Of a DNA stretch of 64,000 bases, positions 8,343 through 17,591 are shown in pieces. The notes below the pieces were generated by a model. The model searched no databases, was not told where the DNA came from, and was given only the letters and a program-made list of their open reading frames with translations. Within the stretch, counting starts at the first letter, position 1, and the number at the start of each line of letters is the position of its first letter. The stretch spans positions 399,080 through 463,079 of the forward strand of contig NZ_QMDV01000001.1 in the NCBI RefSeq assembly GCF_003284895.1. The letters are read 5' to 3'. Origin of the DNA: Pontibacter arcticus. GTDB taxonomy: Bacteria; Bacteroidota; Bacteroidia; Cytophagales; Hymenobacteraceae. A program made the position numbers and the translations under genes.

Positions 8343-8997
8343 GATCTACAATTTGTATACTAGCCGAACAGCCTAAACGGTCTGCACCTGCTCTGATTAA
8401 CGCTTCTGCATCGGCAAATGTTTTTATGCCACCGGCGGCCTTGATTTTCATAGTTGCAGGCAACACCCGGCGCATTAACCGTACATTTTCTAAAGTGGCT
8501 CCGGCACTGGCAAAACCTGTTGAGGTCTTTACATAATCTACACCGGCAGCGGCACAGATTGCACAGGCTTTTTCGATTTCCTCAGAAGTAAGCAGCGCTG
8601 TTTCAATGATAACTTTTAACTCTGCGTTGTTCAGGTGGCAGAAGTTGGCCAGGTCGCTTAGCTCGCTTTCTACTTCTTTATACTTCCCGGATTTGAATGC
8701 AGAGATGTTCATCACCACATCAATTTCACTGGCTCCGTCTGCAATGGCCTGGTGCGTTTCCAGAAGCTTAACCTTGGCGTGCTGATAGCCTAACGGAAAC
8801 CCAACTACCGTGGCAACTTTTACCATTGTACCCGGCCCCAGCCTTTCAACTGCCAGCTGCACATAACACGGTGCTATGCAAACTGCTGCAAACCCATACT
8901 GACGCGCTTCGTCGCAGAGCAGTTGTACTTGCTCGGCGGTGGCCTCGGGGCGTAACTGGGTGTGGTCTATGTAAGAAGCAAGATCTGCTATGGCCAT
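8335..8997 (-). CDS. deoC: Deoxyribose-phosphate aldolase
   Basis: 220 residues, normal for DeoC. It cleaves 2-deoxy-D-ribose 5-phosphate to glyceraldehyde 3-phosphate and acetaldehyde in deoxynucleoside catabolism. The Schiff-base lysine is Lys157 in DYVKTSTGF; the partner Lys186 (KIKAAGGIK) and Asp93 (EIDVVMN) are present, as is the phosphate-binding C-terminal GADRLGCS. No deoA or deoB lies nearby. A TATCTTTG -7 element sits about 45 nt upstream (9041-9048). It is the first gene of a two-gene unit with the SPOR lipoprotein. Confidence 0.96.
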   Translation of the reverse strand: MAIADLASYIDHTQLRPEATAEQVQLLCDEARQYGFAAVCIAPCYVQLAVERLGPGTMVKVATVVGFPLGYQHAKVKLLETHQAIADGASEIDVVMNISAFKSGKYKEVESELSDLANFCHLNNAELKVIIETALLTSEEIEKACAICAAAGVDYVKTSTGFASAGATLENVRLMRRVLPATMKIKAAGGIKTFADAEALIRAGADRLGCSASIQIVDHE

Positions 8998-9040
8998 TTG
9001 TCAAGTATAAATTCGATCTGTATACGTCCGGAAATTTCTG

Positions 9041-9048
9041 CAAAGATA
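9041..9048 (-). promoter_or_regulatory. Candidate -7 element for deoC
   Basis: The minus strand reads TATCTTTGCAG, matching TAnnTTTG and located just upstream of the deoC start. A -33 TTG at the right distance is not clear. Confidence 0.5.
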
Positions 9049-9086
9049 GCTAACCAAACACCACAGCGCTACTACGTACTGCCATT

Positions 9087-9129
9087 AAAAACAACAGCCA
9101 TTAACTTTTGGCTAATGGCTGTTGTTTTT
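9087..9129 (-). terminator. Intrinsic terminator of secA
   Basis: A 17-bp perfect stem (9087-9103 with 9113-9129) with core ACAGCCATTA and a 9-nt loop, starting 5 nt after the secA stop. A and T runs at both ends allow bidirectional action. Confidence 0.92.
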
Positions 9130-9133
9130 TGTT

Positions 9134-12100
9134 TTACTCTTCTATCAGAACGCAGCGGTTGTTCAGCAGATCGTCTTCTACTGTTTTATACTTTACGTCC
9201 TTCAAAACGCGGCCATCACTGTACTGCACGTTTACGCGGTCGTTACGGCCGGCAATTCTTTCTGCATGTACCGGCATCATGCGCGATGGCTCAGGAGCCT
9301 GCATGGAAGTCTGCCCGTCTTCATTTTCCAGTGACGAATGTATTTCTGCTTTCTGCTCCTGCAACACAGGCGCTTTTGGTGCCATCGGCGGTCGAACCGG
9401 CTCCTGTACCTGCTCTGGTGCCTGAATCGGAATATAAGCGTGGAACAGGAAGTTGATCGTTTCTTCGTTTACTTTTCCGATCATGCGCTTGAACAACTCA
9501 AACGATTCGAATTTGTAAATCAGTAACGGATCTTTCTGCTCGTACACCGCATTCTGTACCGATTGCTTCAGGTCGTCCATCTGGCGCAGGTGGTCTGTCC
9601 AGGCCTGGTCGATGGTGCCTAAGGTGATGATCTTCTCCATTGCCCGGATCAGCTCAGCACCATGCGATTCGTACGTCTTTGTCAGGTTGGCAACAGCCGT
9701 AAGCTGGCGCTTTCCATCTGTAAATGGTACGGCAATGTTCTCGATCATCGGCCCACGGTTCTGGTGGATATCGGCAATAATCGGGAAGGCATGCTCGCCG
9801 GTTTGCTTGTTTCTGGTCAGGTAATAGGTAAGCGCTTCGTTGTAAAGGTTCTCTGCCAGTTTATTGGCCGGCAACGATTTAAACTCCTGCTCGGTTATCT
9901 TCGGCTCCATGCCGAACACACGGATGCTGTGCAGCTGGAAGTTATCGTAGTCATTGCTGTTTTTATAGTTCAGCACCATGTCTTCGCTGATATCGTAGAT
10001 CATGTTCCAGATGTCCAGTTCCAAGCGCTCGCCATACAGGGCGTTACGGCGGCGTTTGTACACCACTTCACGCTGTGCGTTCATCACGTCATCATACTCC
10101 AGCAAACGCTTACGCTGCCCAAAGTTGTTTTCTTCTACTTTCTTCTGAGCACGCTCGATAGAATTCGTGATCATGGAGTGCTGAATCACTTCGCCTTCTT
10201 CCAGACCCATGCGGTCCATCAGTCGGGCAATTCTATCCGATCCGAACAAGCGCATCAGGTTATCTTCCAGCGAGATGAAGAACTGCGAAGAACCTACATC
10301 CCCCTGACGACCGGAACGACCACGCAACTGGCGATCTACACGGCGGGACTCGTGGCGCTCTGTACCAACAATGGCCAGACCACCTGCCGCTTTCGACTCT
10401 GGTGTAAGCTTAATATCCGTACCACGACCGGCCATGTTGGTGGCAATGGTTACAGTACCCGGCTTACCAGCTTCAGCCACAATTTCGGCTTCTTTCTGGT
10501 GCATTTTGGCGTTCAGTACCTGGTGCTTTATCTTACGCAGGGTAAGCATACGGCTCAGGAGCTCCGAAATCTCAACCGACGTGGTACCAACCAGCACAGG
10601 CCGGCCGGCTTCCGTTAAGGCTACAATTTCGTCTGCTACGGCGTTATACTTCTCGCGGGTGGTTTTGTATACTTTGTCGTGCTCGTCTTTTCTTTGGATC
10701 GGGCGGTTGGTAGGTATAACCACTACATCCAGTTTGTAGATATCCCAGAACTCGCCTGCTTCTGTTTCGGCAGTACCCGTCATACCAGCCAGTTTGTGGT
10801 ACATACGGAAGTAGTTCTGCAGCGTAACGGTAGCGTAAGTTTGTGTGGCGTCTTCTACCTTCACGTTCTCTTTCGCTTCAATCGCCTGGTGCAAACCATC
10901 CGAATAACGGCGGCCTTCCATCACACGGCCCGTCTGCTCATCTACAATCTTCACTTTATTATCCGGGGTAACGATGTACTCGGTATCCTTCTCAAATAAA
11001 GTATAAGCTTTTAATAATTGGTTGATAGTATGGATACGCTTCGATTTCTCCTGGAAATCTGCAATAAGGGTTTCTTTGGCGTGCAGTTTATCTTCTGCGG
11101 CAAGTACTTTATCGTTTTCGATGTTAGCGATCTCCGTTCCGATATCTGGCATGATAAAGAAAGTCGGGTCTTCGCCCTGGCCTGTAATCAGGTCGATGCC
11201 TTTCTCGGTCAGTTCGATCTGGTTATGCTTTTCGTCGATGGTGAAGTATAACGGTTCATCGGCTTCCGGCATCTGGCGGGAGTTATCCTGCAGGTAGAAG
11301 TTTTCGGTTTTCTGAAGGATGGCGCGGTTACCCTGCTCACTCAGGAACTTGATTAGCGGCTTGCTTTTTGGTAAACCACGGTACGCTCTGAACAATGATA
11401 CACCACCTTCCTGAGTATTACCTTCTTTGATGAGGCGCTTGGCTTCTGTCAGGAAGTTGTTTACTACTTTACGCTGCGCCTCCACCAGCATCGAAATGCG
11501 TGGCTTCAGTTGGTAAAATTCATGCTCATCGCCACGCGGGACCGGACCGGAAATGATCAGTGGCGTACGGGCATCATCAATTAAAACGGAGTCAACCTCA
11601 TCGACCATAGCATAGTGGTGCTTGCGCTGCACTAAATCCTGCGGCTCGCGGCTCATGTTATCGCGGAGGTAATCGAAACCGAACTCGTTGTTGGTACCAT
11701 AAGTAACATCGGCGCGGTATGCGTTACGGCGGGCTTCCGAGTTTGGCTGGTGCTTGTCAATACAATCGATCGTCAGGCCATGGAACTCAAATAAAGGAGC
11801 CATCCATTCCGAGTCACGCTTGGCCAGGTAGTCGTTTACAGTTACAACGTGCACGCCACGGCCAGACAAAGCGTTCAGGAACGACGGTAGTGTCGCCACC
11901 AATGTTTTACCTTCACCTGTGGCCATCTCAGCAATTTTACCCTGGTGCAGCACAACGCCACCTATCAACTGTACATCGTAATGCAGCATATCCCAGGTAA
12001 TTTCGGTGCCGGCAGCTTCCCATTTGTTCAGCCAGATGGCTTTGTCGCCTTCTATCCTTACATTGCTTTTATGGGATGCCAGTTCGCGGTCTCTTTCATT

Positions 12101-12508
12101 GGCTGTAACAACAAGCTGTCCGTTCTCTTTCCAGCGGCGGGAGGTTTCTTTTACAATGGCAAATGTTACCGGCATTACGTCCATCAGCACTTTTTCAAGG
12201 CTTTTGTTACGCTCTTTTTCCAGGTTATCTATCTGCGTAAAGATGGCTTCTTTCTGCACAATATCCAGCTGCGTTTCGTCGGCTACACGCTTGTGCAAAG
12301 CGGCTATCTGCTCATCGATCGGCTTTAAGAAAGCATCTATGGTGCCTTTTACCTCAATGGTTTTCTGGCGGAGCTCATCATCTGAAAGCGTGCTTAACCG
12401 CGCATATTCTGCATTTATAATAGATACATAAGGTAAAACTTCCTTTATATCTCTGTCGGATTTGGTTCCGAATAGTTTCGCAACGGTTTTACCGAAAAAA
12501 TCAAACAT
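9134..12508 (-). CDS. secA: Preprotein translocase ATPase SecA (enlarged form)
   Basis: 1124 residues, far longer than the roughly 840-900 of Proteobacteria or Firmicutes. SecA drives secretory proteins through SecYEG with ATP. The Walker A motif (ATGEGKTL, about 196-203) and Walker B DEVD (about 303-306) are clear, as is the second nucleotide fold with [10 protein letters not shown] and [12 protein letters not shown]. The extra length comes from a helical insertion at about residues 48-140, before Walker A, and further insertions in the middle. The C-terminal CxCxSGxxxxxCH zinc motif is absent; the protein ends with [20 protein letters not shown]. Monocistronic, with a leader of about 120 nt. 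The SecY and SecE partners are encoded elsewhere in the window. Confidence 0.98.
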   Translation of the reverse strand: MFDFFGKTVAKLFGTKSDRDIKEVLPYVSIINAEYARLSTLSDDELRQKTIEVKGTIDAFLKPIDEQIAALHKRVADETQLDIVQKEAIFTQIDNLEKERNKSLEKVLMDVMPVTFAIVKETSRRWKENGQLVVTANERDRELASHKSNVRIEGDKAIWLNKWEAAGTEITWDMLHYDVQLIGGVVLHQGKIAEMATGEGKTLVATLPSFLNALSGRGVHVVTVNDYLAKRDSEWMAPLFEFHGLTIDCIDKHQPNSEARRNAYRADVTYGTNNEFGFDYLRDNMSREPQDLVQRKHHYAMVDEVDSVLIDDARTPLIISGPVPRGDEHEFYQLKPRISMLVEAQRKVVNNFLTEAKRLIKEGNTQEGGVSLFRAYRGLPKSKPLIKFLSEQGNRAILQKTENFYLQDNSRQMPEADEPLYFTIDEKHNQIELTEKGIDLITGQGEDPTFFIMPDIGTEIANIENDKVLAAEDKLHAKETLIADFQEKSKRIHTINQLLKAYTLFEKDTEYIVTPDNKVKIVDEQTGRVMEGRRYSDGLHQAIEAKENVKVEDATQTYATVTLQNYFRMYHKLAGMTGTAETEAGEFWDIYKLDVVVIPTNRPIQRKDEHDKVYKTTREKYNAVADEIVALTEAGRPVLVGTTSVEISELLSRMLTLRKIKHQVLNAKMHQKEAEIVAEAGKPGTVTIATNMAGRGTDIKLTPESKAAGGLAIVGTERHESRRVDRQLRGRSGRQGDVGSSQFFISLEDNLMRLFGSDRIARLMDRMGLEEGEVIQHSMITNSIERAQKKVEENNFGQRKRLLEYDDVMNAQREVVYKRRRNALYGERLELDIWNMIYDISEDMVLNYKNSNDYDNFQLHSIRVFGMEPKITEQEFKSLPANKLAENLYNEALTYYLTRNKQTGEHAFPIIADIHQNRGPMIENIAVPFTDGKRQLTAVANLTKTYESHGAELIRAMEKIITLGTIDQAWTDHLRQMDDLKQSVQNAVYEQKDPLLIYKFESFELFKRMIGKVNEETINFLFHAYIPIQAPEQVQEPVRPPMAPKAPVLQEQKAEIHSSLENEDGQTSMQAPEPSRMMPVHAERIAGRNDRVNVQYSDGRVLKDVKYKTVEDDLLNNRCVLIEE

Positions 12509-13026
12509 CTGTATGTGGTGCTTAAAATGAAATCCTTAGTTCGCAATATCATCAAAAATAAGGTGTTTTTCTGATATTTCTAATCTCTTGCACTAAAACA
12601 ATACCATAATAACACCTTCGCGTAGTTACTGCCAAATTTACAGGCAAAGTATAGCTGGTTTGCTATTTACTGGTTTTGCCTGCAAGGCGCTGTGCCAGAA
12701 CAGGTAAGTTTGGGGTGAGTTTATACTTTGCGCGTAGCTTATGTCTTTTTAACTTTTAAAGTATAAGTTGTATGGTTGGATTTTTCGCTCCAAGTCCGCT
12801 GGGACTCGTTCTCGGGCTTCGCGCTGTTTACTTGAAGCTTGCCGGGGGTAGGGGCCCTCTATTCGCTCCGCTGCGGGCTGCCACTGGCGTGGCACCGCAA
12901 CAAGTAAAAGGCGCTCAACCCAAGAACTGGGATAAGTTTTTTTTCTTAGATCAGCTTAAATTTTTATTCTCAATAAAGTATGAATTATACTTCTGTTTAA
13001 AGCAAATGTCTTTGACGGAGCTAACT
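12509..13026. other. Long non-coding spacer with a GC-rich patch
   Basis: Over 500 nt upstream of secA. Near 12633-12640 the minus strand has TAAATTTG, a possible -7 element for secA. From about 12775 to 12930 there is a clearly GC-rich patch with many short GC inverted stretches; the open frame across it (12772-13074) has no protein-like pattern and crosses the palindrome at its end, so I do not call a gene. It may be a repeat remnant or an unrecognised structured RNA. Confidence 0.45.
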
Positions 13027-13069
13027 CCCCTCCTTTTTTCAAGGAGGGGTGCCGCAGGCGGGGTGGTTA
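13027..13069. repeat. REP-like palindrome (CCCCTCCTT...AAGGAGGGG)
   Basis: A perfect 9-bp stem (13027-13035 with 13041-13049) with loop TTTTC, followed by a GC-rich tail GCCGCAGGCGGGGTGGTT. I recall very similar extragenic palindromes in other Bacteroidota genomes. It lies just past the stop of the acetyltransferase gene and may also stop or protect its transcript. Confidence 0.6.
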
Positions 13070-13075
13070 ACTAGA

Positions 13076-13591
13076 TCAAAAAACACGCTGCATTTCCACT
13101 ACATCGTCCCACCCATCGGGTGTGCGCAACCATTGTTTCCGGATGCCTACCTGCTCGAAAGCTGCTTTGGTGAACAGGTTTATACTTGCCAGGTTGTTGG
13201 TGGTAACCGAACAATAAACCTGGTGCAGTTGCAACGTTTGCTGGCAGTATTGCAGTAATAGTTTAAGGGCATCAGAAGCATGGCCGTTGCTGCGGTGTTC
13301 TGCCAGTATCATTACGCCAATGCCGGCACGGCGGTGGAGCGGGTCAAAATCGAAAAGGTCGATGGCACCTACGGCTTCGTGGTTCTGGTTGCAGATAACG
13401 AGGCGCAACTGCTTGATGGTATAAAGATCGAGGGCTGCGTTTTCGAGGTATTGCTCCAGCACAAATTTAGAGTAGGGCATCAAGGTGTTGCCAATATGCC
13501 AGACCGTCACATCGTTTTCCAGGGCGTACAGGAAATCGATGTCGCCGGGCTCTAAGGCCCGCAGAAAAGTATGGTCTGTTTTCAGGAACAC
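13076..13591 (-). CDS. GNAT-family N-acetyltransferase (RimL/SpeG-like)
   Basis: 171 residues. It has the GNAT order of a first strand and helix (LRALEPGDIDFLYALEND), a beta-hairpin (LVICNQNHEAVGAIDLFDFD), the acetyl-CoA pyrophosphate loop (RRAGIGVMILAEHRSNGHAS) and the C-terminal NLASINLFTKAAFEQVG. The overall order resembles RimJ/RimL and spermidine acetyltransferases. Acceptor unknown. Alone between the secA spacer and a palindrome cluster; cytoplasmic. Confidence 0.85.
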   Translation of the reverse strand: MFLKTDHTFLRALEPGDIDFLYALENDVTVWHIGNTLMPYSKFVLEQYLENAALDLYTIKQLRLVICNQNHEAVGAIDLFDFDPLHRRAGIGVMILAEHRSNGHASDALKLLLQYCQQTLQLHQVYCSVTTNNLASINLFTKAAFEQVGIRKQWLRTPDGWDDVVEMQRVF

Positions 13592-13675
13592 GTGCGTCTG
13601 GGTTTAATTTATATTTTATAAATACCTTTTTCAAAAAGAGGCTAAAACTTAGAACACAATCATTAAATAATATCT

Positions 13676-13818
13676 GCCGCGAGTTTTCAACTCGTGGTTT
13701 CTCATAACAGCAAGCTTTCAGCTTGCGTGAACCAATAGCAATTTCAATTTATACCTGGCCATACTTACGCAAGTTGGAAACTTGCTCCATAAATAACCAC
13801 AAGATAAAATCTTGCGGC
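13676..13818. repeat. Composite inverted palindromic element (BIME/REP-like)
   Basis: Four short hairpins in mirror order. Outer units: 13676-13699 and 13795-13818, which are inverted copies of each other (19 of 24 positions match). Inner units: 13710-13728 and 13767-13785, also inverted copies (GCAAG...CTTGCGT). Each unit folds into a 6-9 bp stem with a 3-nt loop. Two stem positions of the outer pair and one of the inner pair differ between copies but remain base-paired (for example G-C replaced by A-T), so the stems are conserved rather than the sequence. The element sits between the acetyltransferase and dapF and has no open reading frame. It resembles REP/BIME elements mobilised by TnpA-REP (RAYT) proteins; no such gene is in the window. 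Confidence 0.75.
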
Positions 13819-13868
13819 AGGCAATATATTTATACAGCACCCACAAGAGGCCATACATTTATACCTGG

Positions 13869-14642
13869 CTATACCGGAACGGTGCCGCTAAACACCAGTT
13901 TGGCCGGCCCGATGAGGTAAATGGTTTTAAAACCGGCTTCGTTTTCTACAAAGGTTACCTGCAAATCGCCGCCAGGTGTTTTTACTTTAATGGGGCTACT
14001 GAAACCGTTGCGGCTGGCAACCAGTGCGCAGGCCGTTACGCCTGTCCCGCAAGATAAGGTTTCGTCTTCCACGCCACGCTCGTACGTGCGCACATAGATC
14101 TCATCTTCGGCTAGTTTCTGAACAAAGTTAACATTGGTGCCTACAGCGTTAAAGCGTTCGTTGTAGCGTATAGCGCGGCCTTCCGCAAATACATCCAGCG
14201 CCTGCACATCGTCTACAAAGCGTACATAATGCGGTGAGCCGGTGTTTAAGTAATAATCCTCCCCTACTTGCTCTATTTCTTTCACATCGTTCATGTGCAG
14301 CAGGATCAGGTCGCGTTCTATACTTGCCTGGTGCTCGCCGTCGGCTGCCAGAAAGCAGGCTACATCTTCTATCACGCCCAGTTGCTTGGCAAAACGTACG
14401 GTGCAGCGCGCACCGTTTCCGCACATAGAACCCAGTCGGCCGTCGGCGTTAAAGTATACCATCTCGAAATCGTAGTCCGGGTGGTCCTGCAAAAGTATAA
14501 GGCCGTCGGCACCAATGCCTGTGCGGCGGTCGCAGAGGCTTTTTACAAGCGCTTCGTCTTCGGATGGAAAACTAAGTTTACGGTTATCGACCATCACAAA
14601 GTCGTTCCCCGTGCCCTGGTATTTATAAAAGCTTAATGGCAT
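13869..14642 (-). CDS. dapF: Diaminopimelate epimerase
   Basis: 257 residues from the ATG at 14642; an in-frame TTG at 14666 would add 8 residues but the family starts at the motif YKYQGTGNDFV, so I prefer the ATG. It converts LL- to meso-diaminopimelate for lysine and peptidoglycan synthesis. The two catalytic cysteines are present: Cys74 in GSMCGNGARC and Cys198 in ETLSCGTGVTAC. Cofactor-independent, cytoplasmic. Divergent from the methyltransferase gene, with an 80-nt shared promoter region. Confidence 0.96.
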   Translation of the reverse strand: MPLSFYKYQGTGNDFVMVDNRKLSFPSEDEALVKSLCDRRTGIGADGLILLQDHPDYDFEMVYFNADGRLGSMCGNGARCTVRFAKQLGVIEDVACFLAADGEHQASIERDLILLHMNDVKEIEQVGEDYYLNTGSPHYVRFVDDVQALDVFAEGRAIRYNERFNAVGTNVNFVQKLAEDEIYVRTYERGVEDETLSCGTGVTACALVASRNGFSSPIKVKTPGGDLQVTFVENEAGFKTIYLIGPAKLVFSGTVPV

Positions 14643-14700
14643 AATATCTAACGTATAAAACAGCAAGTGCGCGCCTTTTTCAGGTTAGCCGGATTAGTCG

Positions 14701-14747
14701 TACTTTTGCCTGACGGGGCACGCAGCCTCTTTTAAACCACAAAGATA
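14701..14747. promoter_or_regulatory. Divergent promoter region dapF / methyltransferase
   Basis: On the plus strand TACTTTTG (14701-14708) matches TAnnTTTG, 38 nt before the methyltransferase ATG. On the minus strand TATCTTTG (14740-14747) matches it for dapF and overlaps the methyltransferase start codon, so the two genes would compete for the same stretch. The -33 boxes are weak. Confidence 0.5.
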
Positions 14748-15640
14748 TGTATTCCTTTCTTACAACAGAAAACTGGCCTGATTACGAACTGGTAGACAGC
14801 GGAAATTTTGAGAAACTGGAGCGTTTTGGCCCCTATTACATTGCCCGCCCTGAGCCGCAGGCCATCTGGGACAAGCACCTGCCCGCAACAGAGTGGCAGC
14901 GTATGGCCCAGGCCACCTTTACCCGCGACAAAGGCAGCCAGGAAAAAGGCCAGTGGAAACTGAAGAAGGAAATGCCCGAGCAATGGTACATCAATTACCA
15001 GTACAACGACCTGAAGCTGCGTTTCCGGTTGGGTTTATCGTCTTTTAAGCACGTGGGCCTGTTTCCGGAGCAGGACAGCAACTGGAAGTATATTTACGAC
15101 ACCACCCGCCAACTCAAGACAAAACAACCCAAAGTACTGAACATGTTTGCCTATACCGGCGCTGCCACATTGGCTGCCAAAGCCGCCGGCGCGGATGTAA
15201 CGCACTTAGATTCTATCAAACAGGTAAACTTCTGGGCCCGCGACAACATGGAAGCCAGCAACCTGGACAACGTGCGCTGGATTGTGGAAGATGCCATGAA
15301 GTATGCCCGCCGCGAAGTAAAGCGTGGCAACAAGTATAACGGCATCATCCTGGACCCACCCAGCTATGGTCGCGGCCCTAACGGCGAAAAATGGCAACTG
15401 GAAGAAGAACTGAATGAGATGATCAAGCTTTGCCGCGACATGCTGGATGGCACTGATTATTTCCTGCTGATTAATTTATACTCAATCGGCTTTTCGGCGA
15501 TGGTGCTCGATAACCTGATGCGCCTGACTTTTGGGGAACAAGTAAAGAACGAAGAGCTCGGCGAGTTATACTTGCACGATAGCGGCGACCGTAAGTTGCC
15601 GCTGGGGACTTTCTTCAGGTTTAGTTCTGTAGGGAAATAG
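14747..15640 (+). CDS. SAM-dependent methyltransferase, RlmI-like (COG1092 type)
   Basis: 297 residues. The C-terminal half is a class I methyltransferase fold: SAM-binding LNMFAYTGAA (131-140), the acidic ribose contact in VTHLDSIKQ, EDAMKYARR, and the catalytic-loop motif DPPSYGRG (about 203-210). The arrangement matches the catalytic part of RlmI/RlmK 23S rRNA cytosine and guanine methyltransferases but without their N-terminal PUA domain; instead there is a 100-residue N-terminal region rich in Trp and Tyr. The likely substrate is rRNA, but target base and position are unknown. It is the last housekeeping gene before the accessory island. Confidence 0.82.
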   Translation: MYSFLTTENWPDYELVDSGNFEKLERFGPYYIARPEPQAIWDKHLPATEWQRMAQATFTRDKGSQEKGQWKLKKEMPEQWYINYQYNDLKLRFRLGLSSFKHVGLFPEQDSNWKYIYDTTRQLKTKQPKVLNMFAYTGAATLAAKAAGADVTHLDSIKQVNFWARDNMEASNLDNVRWIVEDAMKYARREVKRGNKYNGIILDPPSYGRGPNGEKWQLEEELNEMIKLCRDMLDGTDYFLLINLYSIGFSAMVLDNLMRLTFGEQVKNEELGELYLHDSGDRKLPLGTFFRFSSVGK

Positions 15641-15821
15641 TCCGTTGCAGAAGTATACTCGCCCGAACGATTACGTTGTCGGTCGTTTTCTACAAAAAGC
15701 GTTTGTTTATTACTTATATCCCGGAGTTGGCAGTTAATTTATTAATATATGCAACCAAATGGCTAAATAAAGAATCCTAAATAAACCGGTTAATAAATAT
15801 ACCTTTCGCCATCTTGAAATT

Positions 15822-16166
15822 ATGAAAAAAGAAATTCTGACGTTGCTTTTTGCTATTTCATTTTTAACTGGTTGCGAGGACTTAGATATTGCTCCAGGAG
15901 TTCCTAACTGTCTTGAAGATAAAATAAAAACACTTAAAAAAATGTCCCCCTGTGATACTGGCAATTCTGTCAGAGAGTTTAGTTTCCAAGACGAAACAGT
16001 CTATGTTCTCAGTCCTGGAAATTGCCTTCGTGACGGCAGTGCCGAAGTTATAGATTCTGACTGCAACACTTTAGGAAAATTAGGAGGTCTTGCTGGAAAT
16101 GACGAAATTAATGGAGTAGTTTTTCATACGAATGCAACCTTTGTTAGAACAGTCTGGGAGGATTGA
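15822..16166 (+). CDS. Small lipoprotein, DUF6970-like
   Basis: 114 residues. The N-terminus MKKEILTLLFAISFLTGC is a lipoprotein signal with Cys18 in the lipobox. The mature part contains four more cysteines (Cys30, Cys44 and two later) spaced as if forming disulfides, and the pattern VYVLSPGNC, IDSDCNTLGKLGGLAGN and a C-terminal VVFHTNATFVRTVW. I recall this arrangement from small Bacteroidota lipoproteins grouped as DUF6970. Function unknown. It is AT-richer than its neighbours, lacks the AAGTATA heptamer, and is the first gene of the accessory island. Confidence 0.65.
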   Translation: MKKEILTLLFAISFLTGCEDLDIAPGVPNCLEDKIKTLKKMSPCDTGNSVREFSFQDETVYVLSPGNCLRDGSAEVIDSDCNTLGKLGGLAGNDEINGVVFHTNATFVRTVWED

Positions 16167-16180
16167 AGGGTAAAACATCT

Positions 16181-16234
16181 CCTAACCACACCTTTACCGT
16201 AGCTACGCCACGGCAAAGTCGAGCCCGTTGAGCC
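16181..16234 (+). repeat. Imperfect palindrome after the small lipoprotein gene (cassette-site-like, weak)
   Basis: It begins CTAAC (16182-16186) and ends GTTGAG, with an inner near-palindrome CTTTACCGT/ACGGCAAAG, directly after the lipoprotein stop and before the esterase-family start. Size and layout (AAC at one end, GTT at the other, inner inverted arms) resemble an attC site, but the sequence is not shared with the other two sites, so support is weak. Confidence 0.35.
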
Positions 16235-16243
16235 GTTACTTTC

Positions 16244-17443
16244 ATGAATAAAGAATTTATTGCTCTCTTTTTACTATTGTTTCTATTAGCTGGAGTATGC
16301 GCAGGGCAATCTTTGGCAGAGTTCAATAAACTTCCACAGCCAGACTCTCTGACCAATAGGGATTTTGAAGCTATTGCTCCGTTCTTTGGGAATAAGCGAG
16401 TTGTAATGGTAGGTGAGGCAAGTCATGGAGGGAGCGAGTTCTTTACTGTGAAGACAGCTCTCTTAAAATATTTAGTTGAAGAGAGAGACTTCAGGCACTT
16501 TGTATTGGAAGAGAACCTGGCCGTGTGCGAGAAGTTCAATGCCTTCATAGTAGGTGATCTGCAAACAGACTCCAAGAGTTTGGCTAAGGAAGCATACTAC
16601 ACATGGCCCTATCACACAGAAGAGTTTAGCCGGCTCCTGGAGTGGATGAAGGACTATAATGCCACTAAGACATCAGATAAAAAGATCAAGTTCTGGGGGA
16701 TAGACATACAGTTTGCCTACCAGTCACTTCAGTTTCTTACCGAAAAGTTAAATAAGATTACAAGTACCAGTAAATTCACCATATCTGAAGTTCCCCGTCA
16801 GGAGCACTATACGCACCGAGTGGACGATTCAATGCTTGCTCATATTAAAACTATGGTTAACAAACTGGAGAGCAACCACCCAGACAAGGCAAATCTACAG
16901 CGGCATCTGGAAGCGGTGGAAATGAAGAACATTTATAGTAGTAAGCAGCGCGAAGGACTCTATCCGACCGAAGCCTCTAGTAGGTATCGTGACAGTTGCA
17001 TGGCAGCAAACGTTGTACGAATTTATGATAGTGTCGGCAGCAGAGATAAGCTTATGGTATGGGCGCACAATGCACATGTTGTCAAGTCATTCAATACAAC
17101 ATACTATAAGGCTCCGATGGGAGCTTTCTTAAAGGAACTCATACCAAAAGAAGTTAAAATCATTGGCTTTGATTTTAGTCAAGGAGAGCTGCTTATGCAT
17201 GTGCCTAATCAAGGGTTTAAGCCTGTTAGTATTAAACCTAGGGATGATCATCATTTGGCAAGGCTGCTGGATAAGGAGCGCTATGAGCTCATGTTTATTG
17301 CAAACTCAGAACGCAACAAACCTTTGTTCTCACGCCCGCTCTTCATGCGAAATAATCATGTCTTGGTAGAAGGAACTTATGGGGAGCTTTATGACGCCTT
17401 GTTTTTTGTAAATAGAGTGGGCGCCACTACTCCTCTTAAATAA
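16244..17443 (+). CDS. Exported erythromycin-esterase-family protein
   Basis: 399 residues with a signal peptide (hydrophobic core IALFLLLFLLAGVCAG), so it acts in the periplasm or outside. The EreA/EreB/SuccinoglycanC superfamily signature is present: VVMVGEASHG with Glu58 and His61, FVLEEN with Glu89/Glu90, FWGIDIQ and WAHNAHV with His275 and His278. In characterised members these residues hydrolyse the lactone of erythromycin by a metal-free His/Glu mechanism. Many relatives do not act on macrolides, so resistance is possible but not shown. It precedes a rifamycin-modifying gene in an island of cassette-like units and has an AT-rich composition unlike the flanking chromosome. Confidence 0.85.
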   Translation: MNKEFIALFLLLFLLAGVCAGQSLAEFNKLPQPDSLTNRDFEAIAPFFGNKRVVMVGEASHGGSEFFTVKTALLKYLVEERDFRHFVLEENLAVCEKFNAFIVGDLQTDSKSLAKEAYYTWPYHTEEFSRLLEWMKDYNATKTSDKKIKFWGIDIQFAYQSLQFLTEKLNKITSTSKFTISEVPRQEHYTHRVDDSMLAHIKTMVNKLESNHPDKANLQRHLEAVEMKNIYSSKQREGLYPTEASSRYRDSCMAANVVRIYDSVGSRDKLMVWAHNAHVVKSFNTTYYKAPMGAFLKELIPKEVKIIGFDFSQGELLMHVPNQGFKPVSIKPRDDHHLARLLDKERYELMFIANSERNKPLFSRPLFMRNNHVLVEGTYGELYDALFFVNRVGATTPLK

Positions 17444-17450
17444 AAGCCGT

Positions 17451-17517
17451 GGCTAACAAAGCACAAACGTCATGCTCGGCTGACGCCTCACCCATATTAT
17501 GCACAAGCATGTTAGTG
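17451..17517 (+). repeat. attC-like palindrome after the esterase-family gene
   Basis: Starts 8 nt after the stop. Outer inverted ends CTAACA (17453-17458) and TGTTAG (17510-17515); an inner hairpin CGTCA/TGACG at 17468-17485. Its first 17 nt, CTAACAAAGCACAAACG, match the site after arr at 15 of 17 positions. Length, AAC/GTT ends and position at the 3' end of a gene in the same orientation are those of an integron attC site, although the 7-nt cores are not canonical. Confidence 0.55.
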
Positions 17518-17591
17518 GTTATTGTAAAGACTATTCCATGCCATATCAACAAAAGGAACTTAAATTGATAATTAGCTAATATAAGTAGAAT

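Noticed and set aside
12772-13074. A 100-residue open frame in the secA spacer
   Set aside because: It runs through the GC patch and the palindrome, and its residues show no protein-like pattern.
13676-13818. CRISPR array
   Set aside because: Units are few, of two kinds, mirror-arranged and self-complementary, with no regular spacers and no cas genes nearby.
15640-15820. A fourth cassette site at the left border of the island
   Set aside because: A short AACG/CGTT palindrome near 15665-15680 is present, but it lacks the shared 17-mer and a preceding cassette gene.
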